Assembly: GCA_022825005.1 (NCBI GenBank)
Contig: JAJDYU010000026.1
Span: 1 to 64,000 of the forward strand
DNA length: 64,000 bases
Direction of reading: 5' to 3'
Origin: Acidimicrobiia bacterium
GTDB taxonomy: Bacteria; Actinomycetota; Acidimicrobiia; Acidimicrobiales; Bin134
This document shows, piece by piece, positions 44,695 through 53,213 of this stretch. The notes beneath the pieces are model-generated. The model was not told the DNA's origin. It did no database searches and was given only the letters and a program-made list of their open reading frames with translations. The position numbers were made by a program, and so were the translations under genes. Positions within the stretch are counted from its first letter, which is position 1, and each line of letters starts with the position of its first letter.

Positions 44695-45633
44695 ATGACA
44701 CCGCTGATGTCCATCAACCTCCGCACGTTCGCCGCCGCCGACCCTGGCCCGGGGGGCTGGCAGCCCGTACTGGATCTGGCCAAGGCGGCCGATGACGCCG
44801 GGGTGGACAAGGTGGTGGTGAGCGATCACGTGGTGTTCGGCGAGAATCTGGAGGCCTACGGCCAAGCCGAGTTGGGGGGCATGGCCGGAGGTCGCCAGCC
44901 CACCGGCCCCGACGGCCACTGGCTGGAGCCCACCACCGTGCTGACGGCGCTGGGCGCCATCACCAGCAACCTCCGTCTGGGCAACAACATCTTGTTGGCC
45001 GCTCTGCGCCGCCCGGTGATCCTGGCCAAGTCGCTGGCCACCCTCGACGTGCTCACCGGCGGCCGGGTGGACCTCGGCGTGGGCGTGGGATGGCAGGCCG
45101 AGGAGTACGAGGCTGCCGGCCTGGACTTCGCCGACCGGGGCCGCCAGCTCGACCACACCCTGGCGGTGTGCCAAGCCCTGTGGAGTTCTTGCCCGGCCGA
45201 CTTCAGCGACGACCAACTCGAGTTCTCCCGCATCTACATGCAGCCCCAGCCGGTGCAGCCCGGCGGAGTACCCATCTGGGTGAGCGGCACGGTCAACCCC
45301 CGGGCCATGCGCCGTCTGGCCCGATTCGGCTCGGGATGGATCCCCTGGGGCGACGCCATGGCCGGCGACATGGAATACCACATCGGCCAGATGCGCGAAG
45401 CGGTGGCCGGCTTTGACCGCGACCCGTCCGACCTCGGCGTGGTCGGCACCCTGCCAATCGTGCGCACCGACGACGGCGTAGACCTAGCCGCCACCATGGA
45501 CAGCGTGCCAGCCCTGGTAGAAGCCGGAGTCACCGACTTCCGAGCCCACCTCCCCATCCCCTCCGACGCAGCCGAGGCCCACGACTACCTAGCCGAAGTA
45601 GTAGCCGCCTTCCGCCCCGCCGCCGGCCGCTAA
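44695..45633 (+). CDS. LLM class oxidoreductase, F420-dependent type
   Basis: A 312-residue TIM-barrel oxidoreductase. Family landmarks are DKVVVSDHVVFGENLE, LRLGNNILLAALRRP, KSLATLDVLTGGRVDLGVGVGW and the PIWVSGTVNP segment. This shorter form is typical of actinobacterial F420-dependent enzymes rather than FMN luciferases. The substrate is unknown. It starts with ATG and stands alone, followed by the inverted-repeat-flanked HEPN unit. Confidence 0.9.
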   Translation: MTPLMSINLRTFAAADPGPGGWQPVLDLAKAADDAGVDKVVVSDHVVFGENLEAYGQAELGGMAGGRQPTGPDGHWLEPTTVLTALGAITSNLRLGNNILLAALRRPVILAKSLATLDVLTGGRVDLGVGVGWQAEEYEAAGLDFADRGRQLDHTLAVCQALWSSCPADFSDDQLEFSRIYMQPQPVQPGGVPIWVSGTVNPRAMRRLARFGSGWIPWGDAMAGDMEYHIGQMREAVAGFDRDPSDLGVVGTLPIVRTDDGVDLAATMDSVPALVEAGVTDFRAHLPIPSDAAEAHDYLAEVVAAFRPAAGR

Positions 45634-45730
45634 CGGGCCGGAAACAACCTCCGCCCCCAGTAGCCTCCATTCGGCTGCCTGACGGCAGCTATCGCGGCCC
45701 TCTGGCCGCCCTCACTTCCCCCCACAAAGA

Positions 45731-45772
45731 CGTAACCCCGGCCGTTTGCCGAAGCAGGGACGGTTCCGGGGT
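45731..45772. repeat. 42-bp inverted repeat, left arm
   Basis: Exact reverse complement of 46557-46598. Within the arm, CCCCGGCCGT and ACGGTTCCGGGG can themselves pair as an imperfect hairpin, as in REP-like elements. It starts 97 bp after the LLM gene and ends 24 bp before the HEPN gene. Confidence 0.95.
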
Positions 45773-45796
45773 TTTCAGAAGTGAGGGTACCGGCCA

Positions 45797-46483
45797 ATGC
45801 CCAACCCGTCAACGTTCGATCCCGTTGTGATCTTGGATCGCTTGAGCCATGACCGCCTGCGCTCGTATTTGGACGACTGCAACCACGACCCAAACCGAGC
45901 ACTCGACCTCTACGCCTGGAACGCCCAAATCGCCGCTGCATTCCTAGAAGATCTCGGTCGGCTAGAAGTCGTACTCCGCAACCGCTTCGACGAGGCCCTT
46001 ACCGGACTTGCTGCATCAGCAGGTCTGTCATCTCCTTGGTATGACCAGGCTGCGTCATTTGCGGGCCGAGGCAACAGGCACATTCATAAAGTGATTGCGA
46101 AGGCAAAACAGCGGGCAGCAAGGAACGAGGAGCAGTCAACAACTCAGGACAACGTGATGACTCAACTCGGATTTGGGTTCTGGAGATTCCTTTGTTCACC
46201 GCGGTACCACACAACATTGTGGGTACCTGCTCTCGCTGCACAATTCCCGAACCATTTTTCAGCTGGCAACGCGGCTCGAATACGGGCCGAGGTGGAGTCT
46301 CGAATGGACAGACTTCACTTCTTGAGAAACCGTGTCGCTCATCACGAGGCGATACACCGCCGAGCACTGGCAAATGACGCCGCAATGATCTTCGAACTCG
46401 TTCAATGGATGTGCCTTGACACCCACGCCTGGATGACTGGTCTTTCCCGCATTCCAGATGTTCTGGCCTCCAGACCGGCCTGA
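45797..46483 (+). CDS. Abi-like HEPN-domain protein (abortive infection type)
   Basis: A 228-residue, helical protein of the Abi_2/HEPN kind. An N-terminal helix with LEVVLRNRFDEAL (57-69) and a C-terminal LRNRVAHHE with Arg177 and His182 (R-x4-H) match the HEPN ribonuclease signature. Abi_2 relatives block phage by RNA cleavage or cell arrest. Starts with ATG behind GAGGG. The gene lies alone between perfect 42-bp inverted repeats, which gives it the look of a cassette or non-autonomous mobile unit. RNase activity is inferred. Confidence 0.75.
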   Translation: MPNPSTFDPVVILDRLSHDRLRSYLDDCNHDPNRALDLYAWNAQIAAAFLEDLGRLEVVLRNRFDEALTGLAASAGLSSPWYDQAASFAGRGNRHIHKVIAKAKQRAARNEEQSTTQDNVMTQLGFGFWRFLCSPRYHTTLWVPALAAQFPNHFSAGNAARIRAEVESRMDRLHFLRNRVAHHEAIHRRALANDAAMIFELVQWMCLDTHAWMTGLSRIPDVLASRPA

Positions 46484-46556
46484 CAAACACCCAGGCTGCT
46501 AAACCCAAAATAGTCGTTGCCCAGCACTTCAGCGCCCTATACAGTTACAGGTCTAG

Positions 46557-46598
46557 ACCCCGGAACCGTCCCTGCTTCGGCAAACGGCCGGGGTTACG
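46557..46598. repeat. 42-bp inverted repeat, right arm
   Basis: Exact reverse complement of 45731-45772. The whole unit, including both arms, is 868 bp. No transposase or integrase gene lies inside. Confidence 0.95.
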
Positions 46599-46629
46599 CC
46601 TTTCTCCCCTTCCTGAGCAGCTGTTCTGC

Positions 46630-46808
46630 CTACTGCTCATCAACCGAGCCGAGCCAGATGTTCTTGCCGAAGGTGGCGAGGACGGACTTGTGGGTTTCGT
46701 AGGCGGGCATGAGGCGAGCGACTATGGCCCAGAACTCGGGGGTGTGGTTGGTTTCGTGGAGGTGGGCGAGTTCGTGGACGAGGATGTAGTCGATGAGGCT
46801 GGGGGGGA
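46630..46808 (-). pseudogene. C-terminal remnant of a YgjP-type zinc metallopeptidase
   Basis: The minus strand from about 46808 encodes 58 residues containing IDYILVHELAHLHETNHTPE and ending GKNIWLGSVDEQ before a TAG at 46632-46630. HELAH plus a third ligand in this context is the YgjP/DUF45 metal site. The N-terminal two thirds is missing: the frame is cut at about 46808, where the sequence becomes unrelated. YgjP genes often sit beside type I restriction genes, so it may be what is left of such a locus. Bases 46599-46629 and 46809-46908 hold no other recognisable gene. Confidence 0.75.
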
Positions 46809-46908
46809 GTTAGCTCAGTCCATTGGTGAAGCTGCTTCCCGCACCAGGGTGCTCAACTGCCTGAGCAGCATCAACAAACTGTCATTGGAAGCGGATAGGT
46901 TCGCAGAC

Positions 46909-48624
46909 ATGCCTTCTAATCCTCTGGTTTCGCTCGCGTCCAGTATTCATGCAGGTCCCAAGACGTTTGCTCTGCTGCTTGGCTCCGGTGTCAGTGCTAG
47001 CTCGGGGGTGCCCACTGGTTGGCACGTAACGCTTGACCTCATAAGACGGCTTGCCCTGCTTAGAGATGAAGACATCGGGGACGACCCAATTGCCTGGTAC
47101 CGCGAACAAACTGGCGGCGAACCCGACTACTCGGCGTTACTTACCGAGTTAGCTCCCTCACAAGCTGACCGCCGCAACCTATTGGAGCCCTATTTCGAAC
47201 CAACAGAGGACGAACGAGCCGAGGGTCTGAAGCTCCCCACGATCGCCCACAACTCCATCGCCAAGCTCGTTGCTGACGGATTTGTCAAGGTGATCGTGAC
47301 AACCAACTTCGACAGACTGCTCGAAGCGGCGCTCGTCGAGGCAGGAGTCCCTCCTAATGTGGTCTCCAGCCCTGCTCACGCCACTGGTGCGTTGCCCCTC
47401 ACTCACAGTCGGTGCTCAATCATCAAGGTGCATGGTGACTACCTGTCTCCTGATCTGAAGAACACTGTCGATGAGCTTGAGCGGTACGACCCCGCCATCG
47501 ATCAGCTACTCGACGAGGTCTTCGACCAATACGGACTCTTGGTCTGTGGGTGGTCTGGCAAATGGGATCCTGCCCTTCGAAATGCAATTCTTCGATCACC
47601 AGGACGCAGGTTCGCCGCCTATTGGCTTCACCGAGATCCGCTTGAGCCTGAGACCGAGGAGATTGTGAGTCACAGGGAAGCAATCCGAATCCCGATTCAG
47701 GGTGCCGACAGCGCATTTGGCTCTCTCGCTGACATGGTTGACGCTCTTGCTGGTGCCGCCGACCAGCGGCCTCAAGACACAGCATTTGCCGTCGCTCAGC
47801 TAAAGAAGTACCTGCCTGACCCAGTCCACCGCATCAAGCTCCATGACCTCCTGATTGCCGAGACCAACGATGCAATCGATCAGTTCCGTGATCTCTCAGT
47901 TGATGGCGCAGTCGGCCCTCAGCAATACGCGGAGCGAATGAACATGTATGAGGAGGCAACGGCCAGACTCCTAAAGCTGCTGGCAACAGGCGCGTTTTTC
48001 TCGGACTGTGTAGAGCACGATCGACTCTGGGCGAGATGCGTGGGGCAGCTAGCAAACCGGAACATGGGGCACTCAGGCAACGTGGCCCTCATCCGTATGC
48101 AGCAATATCCGACCCTCCTGGCCTTGTACGCAGTTGCACTAGGAGCAGTCGCTTCCGACCGGATCGAGTCAGTTGCTCTGACGCTAGGAACAGTCAAGGC
48201 AGACAGGCGAGGTCAATCGTGGCCCCTAAGTGTCGCCGTCAGCTCTTGGGGCGTTCTCGACCACGATGCAGTCAATCAATCAATTGATGGCTTTGGAAAC
48301 CGCAAGACGCCTATTTCAGATCACCTCTTCGATGTGGTTTGCCCAGCCGTATCAGAGATCGTTCGAGACGAGGAACGAATTGCTGACCACTTTGACGAAG
48401 TTGAGTACTTGATGGGACTTTCTTACATGAGCCTTGAAGGCCATGGTCGGGGACCTGTGGGGAGAGCATCATGGCGCAAGTGGCAGACCGAGCAATACCC
48501 AGGTTCTGTGGTTGATCGTCACCAAGAGCTGCTGATACGCGAGGGAGTGCTACGAGGTCAGGGAGAACTTGATGAAGTCCGGCGGACCTACAACGAGTTA
48601 ATCCGGCAAGCCTACTATCGCTAG
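46909..48624 (+). CDS. SIR2-domain protein, putative defence NADase
   Basis: A 571-residue protein from the ATG at 46909. A longer in-frame start at 46690 is rejected because it would run through the metallopeptidase remnant. The SIR2 Rossmann motif is LLLGSGVSASSGVPTG (residues 22-37). The catalytic pair is Asn133 in TTNFDRLLE and His175 in IKVHGDY. About 350 C-terminal residues are a helical domain without a recognised family (YAERMNMYEEATARLLKLLA). SIR2 proteins in defence loci deplete NAD after phage sensing. GC content is lower than in the metabolic genes. No partner gene is tightly linked. Confidence 0.75.
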   Translation: MPSNPLVSLASSIHAGPKTFALLLGSGVSASSGVPTGWHVTLDLIRRLALLRDEDIGDDPIAWYREQTGGEPDYSALLTELAPSQADRRNLLEPYFEPTEDERAEGLKLPTIAHNSIAKLVADGFVKVIVTTNFDRLLEAALVEAGVPPNVVSSPAHATGALPLTHSRCSIIKVHGDYLSPDLKNTVDELERYDPAIDQLLDEVFDQYGLLVCGWSGKWDPALRNAILRSPGRRFAAYWLHRDPLEPETEEIVSHREAIRIPIQGADSAFGSLADMVDALAGAADQRPQDTAFAVAQLKKYLPDPVHRIKLHDLLIAETNDAIDQFRDLSVDGAVGPQQYAERMNMYEEATARLLKLLATGAFFSDCVEHDRLWARCVGQLANRNMGHSGNVALIRMQQYPTLLALYAVALGAVASDRIESVALTLGTVKADRRGQSWPLSVAVSSWGVLDHDAVNQSIDGFGNRKTPISDHLFDVVCPAVSEIVRDEERIADHFDEVEYLMGLSYMSLEGHGRGPVGRASWRKWQTEQYPGSVVDRHQELLIREGVLRGQGELDEVRRTYNELIRQAYYR

Positions 48625-48659
48625 CAGTGACTCAGAGTTTCCAACGGCAGAGCATCGAC

Positions 48660-48704
48660 TGTTTCATATATTTAGTTGTTTCACTAGAGGTGAAACAGTA
48701 TTAT
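48660..48704 (+). promoter_or_regulatory. Promoter with operator of the AbiE-like pair
   Basis: The -35 TTGTTT (48676-48681) and -10 TATTAT (48699-48704) are 17 bp apart. TGTTTCAC (48677-48684) and GTGAAACA (48690-48697) form a perfect inverted repeat across the -35/spacer. A third half-site TGTTTCA is at 48660-48666. AbiEi antitoxins are known to repress through inverted repeats in their promoter. Confidence 0.7.
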
Positions 48705-48743
48705 TTCTGGAACGACCACGCCGCGTGAAAGGAATGATCGCTT

Positions 48744-49820
48744 ATGCCGGCCCAAGAGCTACCCCGCGAGGTAGACATCATCCGAGATGTTGAGCGAACC
48801 CTAGTTTCGACCCTGCCAGCGGGGTGGTCCTTAGAAGCCAAACATCAAGTACGCGCAGGACGTGGCCGACTTGACCTGCTCATAGAGATCTTGGCTCCCA
48901 ATGGGGAGCGCGCTGACCTGGCAATTGAGACCAAAAGGGCAATTGAGCCCCGTCTCTTGCCTCGGGTGATCGAGCGGCTTGCGATGTACTGCTCCGACGA
49001 CCTTTCGGATGCAGTCCCAGTAGTAGCAGCCCCGTACCTCTCACCGCGCTCAAGGGAGATTCTCGACCGCGCTGGTGTTGGGTACATCGACATGACGGGC
49101 AATATGCGAATCGAAGTGTCTGAGCCTGGGCTGTTCATCTCGACCTCAGGCGTTGATCGAGACCCATGGCCGCAAGACAGCGACCTCCAATCGCTTCGAG
49201 GTCGTGGAGCGGCGCGCGCCGTTCGCGCTGTCATCGACCACACTCCTCCCTTTGGTATCCGAGAGCTCGCTGCAACCAGCGGGGCTTCTGCGCCCACGCT
49301 CTCGCGCGTCATTGAGTTCTTGGACCGGGAGGGAATGGTCACCCGTGAACCCCGGGGGCCAGTTCTGACTGTTGACTGGGAGGCCGCGATTCGCAGGTGG
49401 GCAGCGGACTATGGCCAATCCAGCTCGAATACTCCTATGACTTTTCTTGAACCGCGGGGCCTCCCGGCGGTGTTGGAGAAGCTTGACGAGGCTGGTCCTG
49501 TGTACGCGGCGACCGGCGCCTTCGCAGCCCAAGTCTTTGATCCAGTCGCTCCCGCCAAGACCGCCACGCTGTATGTCGAAGACGCCTGGAGATTCGCCGA
49601 TCAACTCAATCTGCGCGAGATCGAGACAGGTGCAAACGTCATCTTGCTCGAACCATTCGATCCCGTGGTGTTCGACAGGACCATTTGGCGCAACGGGCTG
49701 AGGTGCGTCGCCCCCAGCCAACTCAGCGTCGACTTACTGACAGGTCCAGGACGAGAGCCATCGCAAGGCGAGGAGATGCTCCTTTGGATGCAGGAGAATG
49801 AAGATGCCTGGCGATCTTGA
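48744..49820 (+). CDS. AbiEi-like antitoxin/regulator of a type IV toxin-antitoxin pair
   Basis: A 358-residue protein. The N-terminal part (GRGRLDLLIEILAPNGERAD, AIETKRAIEPR) resembles a restriction-endonuclease-like fold with D, E and K residues. A winged-helix segment lies near 165-195 (IRELAATSGASAPTLSRVIE). The C-terminal half (YAATGAFAAQVFDP, TLYVED) resembles AbiEi antitoxins. Ribosome-binding site AAAGGAA. It ends 23 bp inside the toxin gene. The long size suggests an AbiEi antitoxin fused to a nuclease-like N-terminal domain; that reading is inference. Confidence 0.65.
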   Translation: MPAQELPREVDIIRDVERTLVSTLPAGWSLEAKHQVRAGRGRLDLLIEILAPNGERADLAIETKRAIEPRLLPRVIERLAMYCSDDLSDAVPVVAAPYLSPRSREILDRAGVGYIDMTGNMRIEVSEPGLFISTSGVDRDPWPQDSDLQSLRGRGAARAVRAVIDHTPPFGIRELAATSGASAPTLSRVIEFLDREGMVTREPRGPVLTVDWEAAIRRWAADYGQSSSNTPMTFLEPRGLPAVLEKLDEAGPVYAATGAFAAQVFDPVAPAKTATLYVEDAWRFADQLNLREIETGANVILLEPFDPVVFDRTIWRNGLRCVAPSQLSVDLLTGPGREPSQGEEMLLWMQENEDAWRS

Positions 49821-50619
49821 CCCTCTCTATGTCCGGGCCCGTGCTGCGCTGCTTGATGCGGCCGACGCGCTCGAAACCCATCTCGATGCCATCGTCCTCG
49901 TCGGTGCACAAGCCCTCTATCTCCACACCGGAGAAGGTGAACTGTTTGACACAGTGACCCCATTCACCACCGACGCCGATTTCAGCATCGACCCTAGTGA
50001 TCTACGCGATTCGCCTCTGCTCACCGAATTATTGGGAATGCACGGTTTCAGGGCAAGAGAAGGACAGATAGGGCGCTGGATCAGCCCGAACGACGTCCTC
50101 GTGGACTTCTTGGTGCCTGAGATGTTGGCCGGTCCAGGCAGCCGTGCTGCTCGCCTCGGGCCACACGGCAAGGGTGTGGCCCGACGAGCTAAAGGACTGG
50201 AAGCTGCACTCGTCGACCGAGAGCTCACGACAATTTCTGCACTTGATCCTGCCGACAGTCGCTCAGTCACCATGAATGTCGCTGGCCCCGGCGCGCTGCT
50301 CGTGGCCAAAACCCACAAGATCGCGGAGCGTATTGACAGACCCCAGCGCCTCCAAGACAAAGACGCCCTCGATGTCCTCCGGCTGCTTCAGGCCACTGAA
50401 ACTGCTGACCTAGCTCATCGTCTGAAGCAACTCGTAGGTGATGAACAGAGCGCATCGGTCACAAGTGAAGCAATAGAAAGCCTCAATCCACTATTTGGCA
50501 GTCCCGATTCGGTTGGCGTCGTGATGGCGGCCCAGGCCGCAGGACTAGCTGCTGATCCCGACTTCGTCTCAGCGTCAATGACAGCCCTGGTGTCTGATCT
50601 ACTCACTGCGCTGTTCTGA
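49798..50619 (+). CDS. AbiEii-like nucleotidyltransferase toxin
   Basis: A 273-residue protein. The nucleotidyltransferase core is VLVGAQALYLHTGEG followed by TTDADFSID (the DxD metal pair) near residues 58-68. Later segments include LLVAKTHKIAERI and KDALDVLRLL, which fit the AbiEii/MenT toxin layout. These toxins modify tRNA ends or other targets. The start overlaps the antitoxin gene by 23 bp; a second ATG lies at 49804. It overlaps the convergent MFS gene by 17 bp. Confidence 0.75.
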   Translation: MKMPGDLDPLYVRARAALLDAADALETHLDAIVLVGAQALYLHTGEGELFDTVTPFTTDADFSIDPSDLRDSPLLTELLGMHGFRAREGQIGRWISPNDVLVDFLVPEMLAGPGSRAARLGPHGKGVARRAKGLEAALVDRELTTISALDPADSRSVTMNVAGPGALLVAKTHKIAERIDRPQRLQDKDALDVLRLLQATETADLAHRLKQLVGDEQSASVTSEAIESLNPLFGSPDSVGVVMAAQAAGLAADPDFVSASMTALVSDLLTALF

Positions 50620-51826
50620 ACCAGAGGTCGCGGTCTATGAGTTTGCTGACTGTGGTTACGAGGATGAGGAGGGCGGCGGAGAGGGCGGCGCCGGTCCACA
50701 GGACCAGCCTTGTGTCGCCTATGGCTAGGAGGCCGGCTACGGCGGCTGGGCCGCCGACTTGGCCGATGCGGATGGCGGTGCCCCAGGCGGCCACCATCAC
50801 AGCCCGATGCTCATTGGGGGCCAGCGAAGCCGCTCGGCTTTGCAGCGGGACCACCACCATCTGATCGGCGGCACCGAGCACGAGCACCGGGGCGATGATC
50901 ACCGCCAGCGAGGGCGACGCCGCCATCCCCGTCAGGCAGATGACGAATCCGATGTAGCCCGCGCGCACGATGGCCGAAGTGGAGTAGCGGCCGGCGATGC
51001 GGCCCATGCTGAGCGCCACCAATCCGGCCGACACCGCGGGCAGCGACTGGATCAGGCCCCGAATCCCAGCCGAGGCGCCGAACTCATTGTCGAGGTGGAT
51101 GGGCATGGTGGTGATCCCGACGGCGAAGAAGATGAGGAATGTGAACGGGGCCACTAGCAGTAACACCCCCACTTCGGGCCGCATCAGATGGGGGCGAGCC
51201 TGGCGGAGCTGGTGGCGCAACGGCTCAGGGGTGCGGCGCTCATCGGGTGGCAGCAGGGTGGCCGCGAACAGGGCCAGCACGATGGTGGCGGCGTGCATGG
51301 CGAACGGCCCCCGCCAGCCGAACAGCTCGGTGAGCAGGCCGCCAGCGGCGGGCAGCGCCGCCACGCTCAAGTTCATGGCCAGGGCGTTCTGGCCGATGAT
51401 CCGGGTGCGCTCTACTCCCTCGTAGTTGTCCCCGATGATGACCAGCGCCAAACTCAGAAATCCCGATGAGCCCAGCCCCTGGATGAACCGGAACGTCAGC
51501 AGCATGGCCAGGTTGGTTGATGCCATTATTACCAGGCCGGCCAGCCCGAACAGCAGCAAACAGGGCACGATGATGCGGCGGCGCCCGTAGCGGTCGGCGG
51601 CCACTCCGATCACCGAGGCCATGAACAGGCCGGGGGCGTGGGCGGTCATCAAGATGAACACCGAGGTCTGGTCGGAGATCCCGAATGCATCGGCGATTTC
51701 GGGGATGGCCGGCGCAATGGATGCGTTGGGCAGGATGACCGCGGCCCCGATCAGCCACACCACCACAAGCTGCGACCGCCGAAGTCCCACGGCTTGACGG
51801 TATTGCCCCACCGCGACGGATGGCAT
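50603..51826 (-). CDS. MFS transporter (12-helix drug exporter type)
   Basis: A 407-residue integral membrane protein from the ATG at 51826, with about 12 hydrophobic segments. The loop 2-3 motif reads GVAADRYGRRRIIVP. Motif-C-like text (AALPAAGGLLTELFGWRGPF) follows helix 5. Probable substrate: a drug or metabolite. A longer upstream reading overlaps the divergent lipoprotein gene and is rejected. It overlaps the toxin gene end by 17 bp. Confidence 0.85.
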   Translation of the reverse strand: MPSVAVGQYRQAVGLRRSQLVVVWLIGAAVILPNASIAPAIPEIADAFGISDQTSVFILMTAHAPGLFMASVIGVAADRYGRRRIIVPCLLLFGLAGLVIMASTNLAMLLTFRFIQGLGSSGFLSLALVIIGDNYEGVERTRIIGQNALAMNLSVAALPAAGGLLTELFGWRGPFAMHAATIVLALFAATLLPPDERRTPEPLRHQLRQARPHLMRPEVGVLLLVAPFTFLIFFAVGITTMPIHLDNEFGASAGIRGLIQSLPAVSAGLVALSMGRIAGRYSTSAIVRAGYIGFVICLTGMAASPSLAVIIAPVLVLGAADQMVVVPLQSRAASLAPNEHRAVMVAAWGTAIRIGQVGGPAAVAGLLAIGDTRLVLWTGAALSAALLILVTTVSKLIDRDLWFRTAQ

Positions 51827-51867
51827 GATCTGAGCGTGGAGACGGCGTCGACCCGGGCCGAAGAGTC

Positions 51868-52230
51868 GTGAGCTTTCGCCGGGTCGCGCTCCTATTGGCG
51901 GTGGTGCTGCTGGCTGCGGGGTGTACAACCAAGACCAAGGAGCTCCCTCAAGGACCGCCCCGGGAGATTCGCATCATCAACAACGTGGATGTGGGCGACA
52001 ACGACCGCACACTCGCCGTCCGCTACTGGGGAACCGAGTGCGAGGAGTTCAGCGACGCCGAGGTTGACTACGGCATCACCCAGATCAAGATCACCATCCA
52101 CGCCCTGGTGACCACTGACGAATGCGAGCGCTCCGGCCTCCAGCAGACCGCCTCCATCACCCTCGACCAACCCCTGGACAACCGCATCATCATCGACGCC
52201 AACACCGACACCGTGGTCTGGGAGCCCTAG
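51868..52230 (+). CDS. Small lipoprotein, unrecognised family
   Basis: A 120-residue protein from a GTG start. The signal sequence SFRRVALLLAVVLLAAGC ends in a lipobox with Cys19, so it is predicted to be lipid-anchored outside. The mature part is beta-rich with two cysteines (GTECEEF and TTDECERSG) that could form a disulfide. It is divergent from the MFS gene with 41 bp between, and its stop overlaps menC's stop by three bases. Confidence 0.75.
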   Translation: MSFRRVALLLAVVLLAAGCTTKTKELPQGPPREIRIINNVDVGDNDRTLAVRYWGTECEEFSDAEVDYGITQIKITIHALVTTDECERSGLQQTASITLDQPLDNRIIIDANTDTVVWEP

Positions 52231-53213
52231 CTGTCCTCCCTGGGGACTGCGGGGCTGTGAGGTGGGAGGGGGCAGCAACCGTCAGCAATGGTCGGTAGAT
52301 CAGCGATATCGCGGTCGAAAAGGGCGGGCGTGATGGCGCCGTGGACTTGTGAGGGGTTTGGGAGGGCAGCAGCGACACTTAGGGCAGCGTGTTGGCCGAT
52401 TGCGGAGTCGAGATAATTCGTAACGATCACTCTGCGGCCCTGATTGATCCAGCGGCGGGCGGCGGCGTACGCCGTTCGGGGACCGCCGAGGGCCATGGGC
52501 TTTACCACCACGACGGAGATTGACTCGGGAACCTGGGCCTCAACCGAGCCGAGGCTGTCGTCTATCGCAACGAGGATCGGGGATTGCTCGACCACCTGAG
52601 TCAGGGCTTCGATCCCCGCTACCGGTTCCTCGACGTACTCGATCTCGAATTGCTCCAACCGAGACAGCGCAGACACCGCTTGATCCACGGTCCATGCTCC
52701 GTTGGCGTCGAGCCGAAGGCGACTACTGTCCCCGATGGCGTCTCGCACGGCAGCTACCGCAGCCACGTCGATCTCGATATCGGTCGCGCCCACCTTTAGC
52801 TTCACCGTGGCGTAGCCACCGGCCGCAGCCGCGGCAGCGTCATCGGCACCGGATACAAGGGCGTTGAGCTCCACTGCATCAGCCATTGGCCCGCCCTCTG
52901 TGAGCACCTCAGCCTGGGTTCGGCCACTTTGCCGGGCCTCGAGATCTAGCAGGGCCAACTCGATGGCAGCATGAGCAAACCGTTCTGTGGGCAGCCGATT
53001 TGGATCGGGGTCGGTAGCCCACGCTTCAAGCGCCCGCCGAGTGGCCGACAGATCAGCACCGGGCCAGTCGTACAGGGGCATAGCCTCTCCCCATCCGGTG
53101 GAGTCGCCATCGGTCACCCGTACAAGCAACCCATCTCTTTGAGTGATGGATCCTCGGCCAGTCATCACCGGACGACGCAGCTTGAGCGAGACCTCGCTCA
53201 GCTCGACGCGCAT
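52227..53213 (-). CDS. menC: o-Succinylbenzoate synthase MenC
   Basis: A 328-residue enolase-superfamily enzyme dehydrating SHCHC to o-succinylbenzoate in menaquinone synthesis. The acid-base KxK is in TVKLKVGAT. Metal ligands are Asp in LRLDANGAWT, Glu in YVEEPVAG and Asp in AIDDSLG. The second base Lys is in VVVKPMALGG. It is the last gene of the men operon and overlaps menH by 16 bp. N-succinylamino acid racemase activity is a family alternative, but the operon makes MenC the better call. Confidence 0.9.
   Translation of the reverse strand: MRVELSEVSLKLRRPVMTGRGSITQRDGLLVRVTDGDSTGWGEAMPLYDWPGADLSATRRALEAWATDPDPNRLPTERFAHAAIELALLDLEARQSGRTQAEVLTEGGPMADAVELNALVSGADDAAAAAAGGYATVKLKVGATDIEIDVAAVAAVRDAIGDSSRLRLDANGAWTVDQAVSALSRLEQFEIEYVEEPVAGIEALTQVVEQSPILVAIDDSLGSVEAQVPESISVVVVKPMALGGPRTAYAAARRWINQGRRVIVTNYLDSAIGQHAALSVAAALPNPSQVHGAITPALFDRDIADLPTIADGCCPLPPHSPAVPREDS

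Noticed and set aside
46801..46860. tRNA-like 5' half with a D-arm-like GTTAGCTCAGT and GGTGAAGC
   Set aside because: No pairing T-arm or acceptor 3' strand follows, and the anticodon stem does not pair. It might be a decayed fragment at the truncation point, but it cannot be supported.
46690..46908. Possible longer N-terminus of the SIR2 protein
   Set aside because: This stretch is antisense to the YgjP metallopeptidase remnant, whose minus-strand translation is clearly protein-like, so the plus-strand frame is incidental.
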